Positions 49,942 to 58,304 of a stretch of 64,000 nt of DNA are shown one piece after another. Source of the DNA: Flavobacterium tibetense (GTDB lineage: Bacteria > Bacteroidota > Bacteroidia > Flavobacteriales > Flavobacteriaceae); contig NZ_QLST01000003.1 of the NCBI RefSeq assembly GCF_003293845.1, positions 167,188 through 231,187 on the forward strand, given 5' to 3'. The notes under the pieces were generated by a model, which was given only the letters and a program-made list of their open reading frames with translations, ran no database searches and had not been told where the DNA came from. How positions within the stretch are numbered: the first letter of the stretch is position 1; every line of letters begins with the position of its first letter. Made by a program: the position numbers and the translations under genes.

Positions 49942-50551
49942 GCATTGAAATTTTGGCTAAATTACGGTTTTTAGAATATATTTTGGAGAAATTGAATTTA
50001 ATTAGTTTTAAATTTTAAGACTCAGTATCAGTTTTCAGTCCCAGTTTGTCACGCTGTAAAGCGTCTCTTTTATGAACTTTTCACAACAATCAAAATCGTT
50101 TTTGACTTATCTGACTTATATGTTTAATTTATAGCATGTAATAACCACAGATTACTTCGTCTGTTCGACTTTAGGTCTCGAGTCGCAGATTTTTGACCTT
50201 TGAGTAACTTTGTGAAAAACTTCGTGGTACTTTGTGTTACTAAAGTTTTACAATTATCCAAATTCTTCCAATCAGTGTTTCTATAAACTATTTTATTACT
50301 TTAAACTATTTTATTACTTTTTCCGAAGTTTTGTCCTTGATTTGAAATTACGACATGTCACTTCGAGCGAAGTCGAGAACACCTGAAAACAGTCTCGACT
50401 TCGCTCGACTTGACAAATCAGAATTATATCAATTAAAAAACCACTTTCATTCTTGCGAAATCAGTGGTTTTTAAAGTTAGGGTTGGTTATAAAATTGTAA
50501 GTAAGAAGTAAAAAGTCTAATCTCTAACTTCTAACATCTATCTTCTTTTTT
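49942..50551. repeat. 610-base gene-free mosaic of dispersed repeats
   Basis: Between the permease and dnaN lie, in order: a CAGTATCAGTTTTCAGTCCCAGT repeat (about 50025-50052), CTCTTTTATGAACTTT (50065-50080), ACTTATCTGACTTATATGTT (50105-50124), a stretch of CTTTGTG/ACTTCGTGG units (50210-50245), two TATTTTATTACTTTAAAC-like direct repeats (50285-50325), and the palindrome at 50356. A weak hairpin of AAAACCACT/AGTGGTTTT (about 50435-50475) may end dnaN. No gene was seen. Confidence 0.75.
50356..50415. repeat. Palindromic REP-like element
   Basis: 23-base arms (50356-50378 and 50393-50415; 21 of 23 paired) around TTCGAGCGAAGTCGAGA, with a 14-base loop. The element at 59302 has the same GTCGAGCGnAGTCGAGA core. 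Confidence 0.85.
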
Positions 50552-51670
50552 TTAGTTGCTCAACATTACCGGCATTACTAACATAGTAACCGTTTCGCCT
50601 TCGTCTAAACCGTCTACTGGAGTTAAGATTCCTGCACGGTTTGGCATCGACATTTCCAGTTGGATTTCGTCGCTAGTTAAGTTGTTTAACATTTCAGTTA
50701 AAAATCTTGAGTTGAAACCAATTTGCATGTCATCACCTTGGTAATCACAAGTTAAACGCTCGTCTGCTTTGTTTGAATAATCGATGTCTTCTGCAGAAAT
50801 GTTTAACTCAGTTCCAGCAATTTTCAAACGAATTTGGTGAGTCGTTTTGTTAGCAAAAATAGCCACACGACGCACAGAATTCAAGAATTGCACGCGACTA
50901 ATTAATAATTTATTTGGATTTTCCTTTGGAATAACTGCTTCGTAGTTTGGATATTTTCCATCAATTAAACGACACAATAACACATAATTTTCGAATGAAA
51001 AAGTTGCGTTAGAATCGTTGTATTCGATTTTTACATCAGCATCAGAAGCACCTAAAATTCCTTTCAAAATGTTCAAAGGTTTCTTTGGCATAATAAAATC
51101 AGCTACTTGCGATGCATGAACATCTGTTCTAGCGTATTTTACTAATTTGTGTGCATCTGTAGCTACAAAAATTAATCCTTCTGGAGAAAATTGGAAGAAA
51201 ACACCGCTCATTACTGGACGTAAATCATCGTTTCCGGCTGCAAAAATCGTTTTACTAATAGCTGTTGCTAATACTTCAGCAGGAACTAATGTAGACGATG
51301 GATCATCTAAAGAAACTGCTTTTGGGAACTCTTCTCCTGGCGCATAAGCTAATGCATATTTACCTGAATTAGAGCTAATTTCAACCGTATTGTTTTCCTC
51401 AACCGTAAACGTTAATGGTTGCTCAGGAAAGGTTTTTAAAATATCTAATAATAACTTTGCAGGAATTGCCACGCTACCTGTACTTGTAGAATCAATTTCT
51501 AAAGTTGCCGACATGGTAGTTTCTAAATCAGAAGCAGAAACCGTCAAAGTGTTGTTGTTCAATTCAAATAAGAAATTGTCTAAAATAGGCAACGTATTGC
51601 TGCTGTTGATGACACTTCCTAAAACCTGTAATTGTTTTAATAAATACGAACTCGATACTATAAACTTCAT
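50552..51670 (-). CDS. dnaN: DNA polymerase III beta subunit (sliding clamp)
   Basis: A 372-residue three-domain ring protein that holds the polymerase on DNA. It starts MKFIVSSSYLLKQLQVLGSV (a second ATG is directly upstream at 51673) and has the standard LPILDNFLF, LRPVMSGVFFQF, YSNKADERLTCDYQGD and TPVDGLDEGETVTMLVMPV C-terminus. Length is normal. It is downstream of gldF and gldG on the same strand, and has its own TATATTTG box. Confidence 0.95.
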   Translation of the reverse strand: MKFIVSSSYLLKQLQVLGSVINSSNTLPILDNFLFELNNNTLTVSASDLETTMSATLEIDSTSTGSVAIPAKLLLDILKTFPEQPLTFTVEENNTVEISSNSGKYALAYAPGEEFPKAVSLDDPSSTLVPAEVLATAISKTIFAAGNDDLRPVMSGVFFQFSPEGLIFVATDAHKLVKYARTDVHASQVADFIMPKKPLNILKGILGASDADVKIEYNDSNATFSFENYVLLCRLIDGKYPNYEAVIPKENPNKLLISRVQFLNSVRRVAIFANKTTHQIRLKIAGTELNISAEDIDYSNKADERLTCDYQGDDMQIGFNSRFLTEMLNNLTSDEIQLEMSMPNRAGILTPVDGLDEGETVTMLVMPVMLSN

Positions 51671-51707
51671 CATCTTAATTTTTAAAATCTGTTGGATTTT
51701 ATTTTCA

Positions 51708-51715
51708 CAAATATA
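51708..51715 (-). promoter_or_regulatory. Bacteroidota -7 box for dnaN
   Basis: Reverse-strand TATATTTG about 37 bases before the dnaN ATG, in the 81-base gap after gldG. Confidence 0.55.
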
Positions 51716-51754
51716 TTCTATTTATTGCCAATACCAAAAACAATTTATTAACAA

Positions 51755-53428
51755 CTATTTGCTATACGCTCTTTTACGTAAATAGGTAAATAGAAGCCCG
51801 AAAACAAATACAATTGCAATTGGTAATCCGATAGTTATCAGTTGTGCCCAAGTGTAATTTTGGTATACTTTTTCTTTGTCTAATAAAGGCAAATCTACAT
51901 CTTTACTTCTAATGTTAATAAGTCCGGTGTCGTCTAATAAGTAATTGACGCAGTTCATCATGAAGTCTTTGTTGCCATATAAGTTGTTGGTCCACTTATC
52001 AAAACCTAATTCCAATGGAACGCCTTTATCGATTTGATTTTTAATAACATCGCCATCCGAAATCACAATCATTTTGTTTTCGATTCCATTCGATTTAAAA
52101 TTAGCATCTTTAAAAGGTAAAATTCGATTTTCGTACATCGATTTAAAACTTCCTTCCAAAAGTACTGCAACAGGCATCAAACCTTTACCCGCATAATCTT
52201 CTGGATTCACTTCTTCGGTTAACAAATCCAACGAAATTTGTGTTGGTGTTCCCACTGGTTTTGAATATTCTGAACTCGTTAATAAAACCGTTTTCTGAAT
52301 GTCATTTTTCAACAATTCAATTGGAGAAGCAAACTCAAATTTTATTCCTTCCATATTTTTTACAATAGGATGCGTGGTCGCAGGATAAATAAAAGGTGAA
52401 AACTTCCAAAAAAACTGTTGGTATTGCGTTTGACTTCCTTGTTCGCCAGTAGCCACTTTAATTGGGATAGCATATTCATCTTTCACTAATAACGGATTCA
52501 TTCGAATGCCGTACTTAAAGAACATATCTGTCAAATTCAGCTCATTACTATGTGCCAAAAGCGCGCCAGCTTCGCTATATAAATCTTCGTAATTGGCATT
52601 AACATTATCAATTAACCAAATCGTTTTTCCGCCGTTAATGATATATTGGTCTAAAACCTGTTTTTCTTCTTCTGAAAAAGCTTCTGTTGGTTTGGCAATA
52701 ATAGCTAAATCATATTTTTTTAAGGCTTCCAAAGTTTCCGTTGGTTGTTGTTTCGCAACTGAATCCAATGTAAACGGACCAATGAAATAACTTTCTCTAA
52801 CCGTTCGTAAGAAATCAGCAATAAAAATATCTTCTAATTGACCATTTCCTTTGATGATGGCTATTTTTTTCTGTTTTTCGTTGATGATTTTATGGAAAGC
52901 TTCAGCAAAAGCAAATTCTAAATGCTGCACCGAACTAATCACTTTTTCTTCGGTAGAAGCACCCATTAAGTTTTTAAGTAACCCAACTTTACTACTTCTA
53001 TCACCATAACTCGCAACAGCCCATGGAAAAACGACTTCTTGGGTTTGTTTACCTTTATTATCAACGGTTACACTTAGTGGTTGCAAACCTCTTTCGTAGA
53101 ATTGTTTCATTACTGCAACGCGTTCTTCTTCTTTTTCAATTGGATTGACGAATTGGAAAATAATATTGGGATTATAAGCGGTAAACTCTTCCAATAATTG
53201 TCGGGTTTCAATTTGCAAACGCTTGAAATCGGCTGGAAAATTTCCTTCCAAAAACACATCCACATACAACGGACTATCGATTTGCTCGATGATGTTCATA
53301 GAAGTTTCAGAAAGTGTATAGCGTTTGTCATGCGTTAAATCGAAACGCTTGAAATAAAACTGATTTCCGTAATTGATGGCTACCAATACGATTAAAGTAA
53401 CCAAAAGTTGTTTCATTGGCTTTTTCAT
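51755..53428 (-). CDS. gldG: Gliding motility ABC transporter component GldG
   Basis: A 557-residue membrane protein, needed together with GldA and GldF for gliding in Flavobacterium johnsoniae. An N-terminal helix (QLLVTLIVLVAINYGN) is followed by the conserved YFKRFDLTHDKRYTLSETS and SPLYVDVFLEGNFPADFKRL, an ABC-type uncharacterised (IFT52/GldG-like) domain, and a C-terminal membrane helix (LITIGLPIAIVFVFGLLF) ending in RKRAYSK. The start overlaps the gldF stop by one base (TAATG). Confidence 0.92.
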   Translation of the reverse strand: MKKPMKQLLVTLIVLVAINYGNQFYFKRFDLTHDKRYTLSETSMNIIEQIDSPLYVDVFLEGNFPADFKRLQIETRQLLEEFTAYNPNIIFQFVNPIEKEEERVAVMKQFYERGLQPLSVTVDNKGKQTQEVVFPWAVASYGDRSSKVGLLKNLMGASTEEKVISSVQHLEFAFAEAFHKIINEKQKKIAIIKGNGQLEDIFIADFLRTVRESYFIGPFTLDSVAKQQPTETLEALKKYDLAIIAKPTEAFSEEEKQVLDQYIINGGKTIWLIDNVNANYEDLYSEAGALLAHSNELNLTDMFFKYGIRMNPLLVKDEYAIPIKVATGEQGSQTQYQQFFWKFSPFIYPATTHPIVKNMEGIKFEFASPIELLKNDIQKTVLLTSSEYSKPVGTPTQISLDLLTEEVNPEDYAGKGLMPVAVLLEGSFKSMYENRILPFKDANFKSNGIENKMIVISDGDVIKNQIDKGVPLELGFDKWTNNLYGNKDFMMNCVNYLLDDTGLINIRSKDVDLPLLDKEKVYQNYTWAQLITIGLPIAIVFVFGLLFTYLRKRAYSK

Positions 53429-54153
53429 TAGGCTTTACTGGCTTTTAGTTTGTAAACAGTGATTGATAAAAATAAAAAAGTAGCACTTAAAAAGTAAACC
53501 ACATCACGGGTGTCAATCACACCGCGACTCATACTTTTAAAATGAAAATCCATACCTAAACCAGCTACAAATCGGCTGTTATCTCCAAAGAATGAAGCCA
53601 TTCCGTCAAACCCGAAATAGAAAACGAAACACAAGAAAACTGCAACAATAAAAGCTACAATTTGGTTATCTGAAAGGGTAGAAGTAAAAATACCAATTGC
53701 CGTATAAGCTGCAATTAAAAATAACAAGCCAAAATAAGAACCCATCGTACTTCCCATATCGATATTTCCAGCAGGTTTTCCTAAGCTAGAAATTATCCAA
53801 ACGTAAACCAATGTCGGTAAAATAGCTAATACAATTAGAATAAAAGCACCCAAAAATTTTCCACCAACAATTTCCCAAATAGATAAAGGTTTAGTAAACA
53901 ACAATTCAATAGTTCCTTGTTTGTTTTCATCCGAAAAACTACGCATGGTTACTGCTGGAATTAAGAAAATTAAAATCCAAGGCGCTAATTTAAAAAACGG
54001 ACTCAAATCAGCAAATCCAGAATTTAAAATATTGAAATCGCCATCAAAAACCCATAAAAATAAGCCATTCAGCAATAAAAAAACCGCAATGACCAAGTAG
54101 CCAATGGGCGAACCAAAAAAGGATTTAATCTCTCGAAATAATAAGGCTTTCAT
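53428..54153 (-). CDS. gldF: Gliding motility ABC transporter permease GldF
   Basis: A 241-residue ABC-2 type permease with six hydrophobic segments. Starts MKALLFREIKSFFGSPIGYL and has the typical SDENKQGTIELLFTKPLSIWEIV cytosolic loop. With GldG and the ATPase GldA (not in the window) it forms the transporter needed for gliding and chitin use. gldF-gldG are overlapping and transcribed leftward. Confidence 0.93.
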   Translation of the reverse strand: MKALLFREIKSFFGSPIGYLVIAVFLLLNGLFLWVFDGDFNILNSGFADLSPFFKLAPWILIFLIPAVTMRSFSDENKQGTIELLFTKPLSIWEIVGGKFLGAFILIVLAILPTLVYVWIISSLGKPAGNIDMGSTMGSYFGLLFLIAAYTAIGIFTSTLSDNQIVAFIVAVFLCFVFYFGFDGMASFFGDNSRFVAGLGMDFHFKSMSRGVIDTRDVVYFLSATFLFLSITVYKLKASKA

Positions 54154-54213
54154 CTTTATTTAATTTTGTTTAAAGTTTAAAGTTTAAGGTTGTTCAACTT
54201 GGAACGTTAAACC

Positions 54214-54510
54214 TTAAACTAATGTAACTAACTTATTTACACTCCACGCTTCGGGTTTAGCACTGAACAAACTTTTAGTATAACGCCAAACGCCTTCAAA
54301 TAGTGCCGATTGTCTGTAATTTTCTAAAGCGGCTTCGTTTTCCCAATAACTGTAAGTGAAAAAAGTACAAACATCGTTTTTATCTTGGTACAATTCTAAG
54401 AATAAATTGCCTTCGAAACCTCTAATTTTATCTTTATTTTCTTCAAAATTGGCTAAAAAAGCAGCAATTTTATCTTCTTGAAAACGCATTTTTACAATTC
54501 GTACTAGCAT
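54214..54510 (-). CDS. ABM-fold monooxygenase family protein
   Basis: A 98-residue dimeric alpha/beta-barrel protein of the antibiotic biosynthesis monooxygenase (ABM) superfamily. It has MLVRIVKMRFQEDKIAAFLA, the strand GNLFLELYQDKNDVCTFFTY, the conserved SYWENEAALENYRQS and FEGVWRYTKSLF. Members act on quinols or remove reactive small molecules; the substrate is unknown. Three bases separate it from the SAM hydroxide adenosyltransferase gene. Confidence 0.85.
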   Translation of the reverse strand: MLVRIVKMRFQEDKIAAFLANFEENKDKIRGFEGNLFLELYQDKNDVCTFFTYSYWENEAALENYRQSALFEGVWRYTKSLFSAKPEAWSVNKLVTLV

Positions 54511-54513
54511 TTT

Positions 54514-55344
54514 TTAATTTTTAAATTGAATCGTTATGGTATCTCTAAACTTCAATCCCAATAAAGTGTGTGCTGAACTAACGGTTTTAGAAATACTTTT
54601 GTAAACCGCAATTTCCAAATAGCCGTTTTCGTTGAAAAGTGCCAAACTCGAACCTTCAAAAGACTTTAAAGTGAATCTTTCTGAAGTTTTAAAATCACTA
54701 TATTGGTTATGAAGTGTTGTAATTTTTTTGTTGTGAAAACGAATTTCGAAATTTCGTCCTAAAGCGATTTCAGTAAATAGTCTTTTGGAAATATTCGTCA
54801 CGCAATTGCCAAAATGATCGATGTAAATCACGCTACCTTTAATGGTTTTTCCATCATCGGAAACTGTTGCAATGAATTCGTTTATTGGTTTTAATTCCTT
54901 GATTTCTTTCCCAATAACATTCAACAAACCACCACGAGCAATATGACAAGCCACAGTGGTAAAAACATCCATATCAGTAGCATCAGAATGTAATCTGTCA
55001 TGAATATTGATAGCTACAATTTTTTGGGCTACTTTTTTTTGTGTCAATGCACTTAAAATTCCGTTATCGGCACAAATAAAATAATGGTCGTCCCATTGCA
55101 TAGCAATATGTTGTGTGTTTTCACTACGTTCGCTATCTACTCCTATAAGATGTACAGTTCCTTTTGGGAAACTTTTATAAGCCGCTGCAATGCAATAACT
55201 CGCTTCGAAAATGTTGAATAAATCGATTTCGTGAGAAACATCAATAATCGTAACTTCCTGATAAGCAGAAATGATTTTGCCTTTCAAAGCACCCACAAAA
55301 TGGTCCTTCAATCCAAAATCAGTAGTAAGCGTAATTATTGACAT
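54514..55344 (-). CDS. SAM hydroxide adenosyltransferase (DUF62 family)
   Basis: A 276-residue enzyme hydrolysing S-adenosyl-methionine to adenosine and methionine. Motifs: ITLTTDFGLKDHFVGALKG at the start, DVSHEIDLFNIFEASYCIA, FPKGTVHLIGVDSERSE, HYFICADNGILSAL and IDHFGNCVTNI. Length is normal. First gene of the leftward set with the ABM protein, divergent from phoH. Confidence 0.9.
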   Translation of the reverse strand: MSIITLTTDFGLKDHFVGALKGKIISAYQEVTIIDVSHEIDLFNIFEASYCIAAAYKSFPKGTVHLIGVDSERSENTQHIAMQWDDHYFICADNGILSALTQKKVAQKIVAINIHDRLHSDATDMDVFTTVACHIARGGLLNVIGKEIKELKPINEFIATVSDDGKTIKGSVIYIDHFGNCVTNISKRLFTEIALGRNFEIRFHNKKITTLHNQYSDFKTSERFTLKSFEGSSLALFNENGYLEIAVYKSISKTVSSAHTLLGLKFRDTITIQFKN

Positions 55345-55387
55345 AAATTTGTTTATAACTTATTCTTGAAACAACAATTGTTTTTCT

Positions 55388-55395
55388 TAAATTTG
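55388..55395 (+). promoter_or_regulatory. Bacteroidota -7 box; fixes the phoH start
   Basis: TAAATTTG is 13 bases before the ATG at 55408. An in-frame TTG at 55366 lies upstream of the box and would not be transcribed from it. Confidence 0.6.
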
Positions 55396-55407
55396 AATAC
55401 AAAGCTA

Positions 55408-56400
55408 ATGTATTTTCAGCATTTCAAAAACAATTTAAATAGAAAGCCTTTGAACGAAAGAGTAATTGAATTAGTAGAGATCACGCCGAAAGATTTTTGG
55501 GGTGCTCAAGATGTTCATTTAGAAGCGATTAAAAAATATTATCCCAAATTAAAAATCGTAGCTAGAGGAACGATAGTCAAAGCCTATGGCGAAGAAGAAA
55601 TCTTAGACGAATTCGAAACACGCTTTCGAAGATTGATGCAGCATTTCACCCGATTCAATAGTATTGATGAAAATGTGATTCTTCGCGTATTGGAAAGTAG
55701 CAGTCAAGAAACGCAATACATGCAAGACAGCGACAAAATTTTGGTTCATGGTGTAGGAGGAAAGCTGATTAAAGCGATGACACCAAACCAACAAAAATTG
55801 GTAGATTATATTCATAAAATGGATATGGTATTTGCTATTGGTCCAGCGGGAACAGGAAAAACCTATACTGGAGTTGCTATGGCAGTAAAAGCGTTGAAAG
55901 AAAAGCAAGTCAAACGAATTATCCTAACGCGACCAGCAGTTGAAGCCGGTGAGAATCTTGGTTTTCTTCCAGGCGATATGAAGGAAAAACTAGATCCGTA
56001 CATGCAACCTCTATATGATGCGCTGCGTGACATGTTACCACCACAAACCTTGGAAGATTATATTTTAAAAGGGATCATTCAAATTGCGCCATTGGCTTTT
56101 ATGCGTGGTCGTACTTTAGATAATGCGTTTGTGATTTTAGACGAAGCCCAAAATACGACGCATTCGCAAATGAAAATGTTCTTAACCCGTATGGGAAAAA
56201 ATGCCAAATTCATGATTACTGGCGATCCAGGACAAGTAGATTTACCAAGAAGAACTATTTCCGGATTGAAAGAAGCAATTTTGGTATTGAAAGATGTGGA
56301 TGGTATTGGCATCATTTATTTGGATGATAAAGATATTGTACGTCATAAACTGGTTAAGAAAATTATTGACGCGTATAAGAGTATTGAAAATCATGATTAG
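55408..56400 (+). CDS. phoH: PhoH family ATPase
   Basis: A 330-residue cytosolic P-loop ATPase, linked to RNA metabolism. Walker A GPAGTGKT is at about residue 145, Walker B FVILDEAQN and GDPGQVDLPRR follow in the family order, preceded by a KH-like N-terminal part (RVIELVEITPKDFWGAQDV). The last codons (KKIIDAYKSIENHD) are repeated at 57531-57574 after two foreign-looking genes. In related genomes phoH and purC are usually adjacent, so the intervening DNA looks inserted. Confidence 0.92.
   Translation: MYFQHFKNNLNRKPLNERVIELVEITPKDFWGAQDVHLEAIKKYYPKLKIVARGTIVKAYGEEEILDEFETRFRRLMQHFTRFNSIDENVILRVLESSSQETQYMQDSDKILVHGVGGKLIKAMTPNQQKLVDYIHKMDMVFAIGPAGTGKTYTGVAMAVKALKEKQVKRIILTRPAVEAGENLGFLPGDMKEKLDPYMQPLYDALRDMLPPQTLEDYILKGIIQIAPLAFMRGRTLDNAFVILDEAQNTTHSQMKMFLTRMGKNAKFMITGDPGQVDLPRRTISGLKEAILVLKDVDGIGIIYLDDKDIVRHKLVKKIIDAYKSIENHD
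56356..56399 (+). repeat. phoH 3'-end direct repeat, left copy
   Basis: 44 bases at the end of phoH that recur at 57531-57574: a 10-base match, an 8-base mismatched spacer, and a perfect 26-base block TATAAGAGTATTGAAAATCA-TGATTA (56374-56399). Confidence 0.95.
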
Positions 56401-56408
56401 TTGATAAA

Positions 56409-56681
56409 GTGAAAATAGTTATTTCGGTTTTTTTAGTATTTTTTATTTTAGTGTCTCTTTCAGAGTTCATTCAGGTTTATTTTATCAGTGATGAAGGTTA
56501 TCCGTTTGGTTCAGATTTTTTTGGCACTTATTCAACATATAAAAGTAAAGTTCGCTATCTTATTTTTAATAGTTTAGTTGTGATTTTTGGTTTATTGGCT
56601 TTTAAGAATTATAAAAAAAGGTTGTTTTATCTTTTTGCTTTTGCTCTTTTTTTATTGGAAACATACAACTTAATCACATAA
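56409..56681 (+). CDS. Small hypothetical membrane protein
   Basis: A 90-residue protein with GTG start (VKIVISVFLVFF) 8 bases after the phoH stop. It has three hydrophobic segments (IVISVFLVFFILVSLSEFI, YLIFNSLVVIFGLLAF and LFYLFAFALFLLETYNLI). No family is recognised. It is 15 bases before the KilA-N gene and belongs to the same inserted segment. Confidence 0.65.
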   Translation: MKIVISVFLVFFILVSLSEFIQVYFISDEGYPFGSDFFGTYSTYKSKVRYLIFNSLVVIFGLLAFKNYKKRLFYLFAFALFLLETYNLIT

Positions 56682-56696
56682 TTTTAATATGAGACT

Positions 56697-57503
56697 ATGG
56701 CAAAAATAAATGTAAAAGAAACAGAAGTTGCAATTATCAATACTAATGAAAAGGATTATATCTCAATAACTGACATTGCAAAACATAAAACAGATGATAC
56801 TAGTGCAGCGATTGGTAATTGGATGCGCAATAGAAATACCATTGAATTTTTAGGACTTTGGGAAACTATACACAATCCAAATTTTAAACCCATCGAATTC
56901 GAGGGGTTTAAAAAAGAGGCAGGATTAAACGCTTTTACAATGTCTCCTCAAAAATGGATAACTGCAACAAATGCAGTTGGCTTTATTTCTAAATCGGGCA
57001 GATATGGCGGCACTTACGCACAAAGAGACATCGCTTTTAAATTTGCAAGTTGGATTTCTGTTGAGTTTGAACTATATTTAGTTAAAGAATTCCAACGTCT
57101 AAAAGAAGAAGAACAAAAACAAATAGGTTGGTCTGCCAAAAGAGAATTAGCTAAAATTAATTATCGCATTCATACCGATGCTATAAAACAGCATTTAATT
57201 CCGCAAGAACTTACATCACAACAAACCGCTAGGGTTTATGCTAATGAAGCAGATGTGTTAAATGTAGCATTGTTTGGAATAACCGCTAAAGAATGGCGCG
57301 ATAAAAATCCAGATTTAAAAGGAAATATGCGTGATTATGCCTCAATTAACGAATTGATTTGTTTGAGTAATATGGAGAATCTGAATGCGATTTTAATTGA
57401 TGAAAATTTACCACAACTAGAGCGATTAATCAAACTCAACCGCATTGCTATTCAGCAAATGAGTGTTTTGGAAAATGTAGACAACAGGAAATTTTTGAAG
57501 TAA
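56697..57503 (+). CDS. KilA-N domain protein
   Basis: A 268-residue protein with a KilA-N DNA-binding domain over about residues 15-115: DYISITDIAKHKTDDTSAAI, NWMRNRNTIEFLGLWETIHN, WITATNAVGFISKSGRYGG-TYAQRDIAFKFASWIS. The C-terminal half is helical with no second known domain (INYRIHTDAIKQHLIPQ, NALFGITAKEWRDKNPDLKG). KilA-N proteins are typical of phages and phage-like or chromosomal islands. It is the main gene of the phoH insertion; role unknown. Confidence 0.87.
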   Translation: MAKINVKETEVAIINTNEKDYISITDIAKHKTDDTSAAIGNWMRNRNTIEFLGLWETIHNPNFKPIEFEGFKKEAGLNAFTMSPQKWITATNAVGFISKSGRYGGTYAQRDIAFKFASWISVEFELYLVKEFQRLKEEEQKQIGWSAKRELAKINYRIHTDAIKQHLIPQELTSQQTARVYANEADVLNVALFGITAKEWRDKNPDLKGNMRDYASINELICLSNMENLNAILIDENLPQLERLIKLNRIAIQQMSVLENVDNRKFLK

Positions 57504-57530
57504 AACCAATTTCAATTTTCTGAGTTAATG

Positions 57531-57574
57531 AAGAAAATTAGTATTATTTATAAGAGTATTGAAAATCATGATTA
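57531..57574 (+). repeat. phoH 3'-end direct repeat, right copy
   Basis: Copy of 56356-56399 with 37 of 44 bases the same, including 26 consecutive. It can still encode MKKISIIYKSIENHD from an ATG at 57528. Confidence 0.95.
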
Positions 57575-57674
57575 AGATGTTTTTTCATTGAATTATGTAA
57601 GTTTTTACCAAAAATGTATAATTTATTTCATTTTGGTTTATAGACATTTGTAGAACATTTTTTAAAGAAAAAAC

Positions 57675-58187
57675 ATGAGAAAATTATTTTTATTTATTGG
57701 GTTATTTAGTTTGAGTTCTATTATTGGTCAAGAAACAACAATGGACATTACACCTGATAATTCTTGGTTCAAAGCAGGTATAACTGCTGGTATTCCTGTT
57801 GGTGATGCAGGTGATGCTTCATCGTTTGCTTTGGGTGTTGATTTAAGAGGTCAATACTTAATCAATCCAAATTTTGGAATTGGTTTAGCTTCAGGTTATA
57901 ATCACTTTTTTGCAAAAGACGAGTTTGAAGATTTCGGACTTATTCCTGCAGCTGTTTTTTTACGTTATTATTTCACTCCAAGTGGTTTGTTTTTTGGTGC
58001 TGATTTGGGTTACGGATTCTTAACTAAAGTAGAAAACAATGATGGTGGTTTGTATGTTAATCCTCAAATTGGTTACCATAATAACGATTGGAATATTTTT
58101 GCTTTTTATCAAAACACATTTGCTGCAAATGATATCAATATTCAAACCGTTGGTGTAGGTGCTACTTACAACATTCGTTTTAAATAA
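57675..58187 (+). CDS. Small outer-membrane beta-barrel protein
   Basis: A 170-residue protein with a signal peptide (MRKLFLFIGLFSLSSIIGQ) and an eight-strand-type barrel (FKAGITAGIPVGDAGDASS, LRGQYLINPNFGIGLASGYN, FFGADLGYGFLTK, LYVNPQIGYHNNDWNIFAFY), ending TVGVGATYNIRFK. It resembles the OMP_b-brl group; ligand unknown. It lies just after the insertion and before purC, with its own terminator. Confidence 0.83.
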   Translation: MRKLFLFIGLFSLSSIIGQETTMDITPDNSWFKAGITAGIPVGDAGDASSFALGVDLRGQYLINPNFGIGLASGYNHFFAKDEFEDFGLIPAAVFLRYYFTPSGLFFGADLGYGFLTKVENNDGGLYVNPQIGYHNNDWNIFAFYQNTFAANDINIQTVGVGATYNIRFK

Positions 58188-58209
58188 ACCTCATAAAAAT
58201 TATAAGAGA

Positions 58210-58239
58210 AGAGAAGTTCGAAAGCGCTTCTCTTTTTTT
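58210..58239 (+). terminator. Rho-independent terminator
   Basis: Stem AGAGAAG (58210-58216) with CTTCTCT (58227-58233), seven T's after. It ends the outer-membrane protein transcript. Confidence 0.82.
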
Positions 58240-58271
58240 GTGAAATTATTTTTGGAAGAAAATAAATAGTT

Positions 58272-58279
58272 TACTTTTG
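58272..58279 (+). promoter_or_regulatory. Bacteroidota -7 box for purC
   Basis: TACTTTTG, 25 bases before the purC ATG at 58305, followed by GCACAACAC. Confidence 0.6.
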
Positions 58280-58304
58280 CACAACACAAACAACAACACA
58301 ACAA

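Larger units (their letters stand above)
56400..57574 (+). mobile_element. Putative phoH-targeted insertion (KilA-N cassette)
   Basis: A 1.17-kb segment between two copies of the phoH 3' end, with a small membrane protein gene and a KilA-N gene and no integrase or transposase. The direct repeats look like attL/attR or a target-site duplication, keeping phoH intact. The boundaries are the repeats; the mechanism is inferred. The second copy still reads KKISIIYKSIENHD then stop. Confidence 0.6.

Noticed and set aside
51390..51785. 131-codon forward ORF
   Set aside because: Antisense to dnaN and its promoter region.
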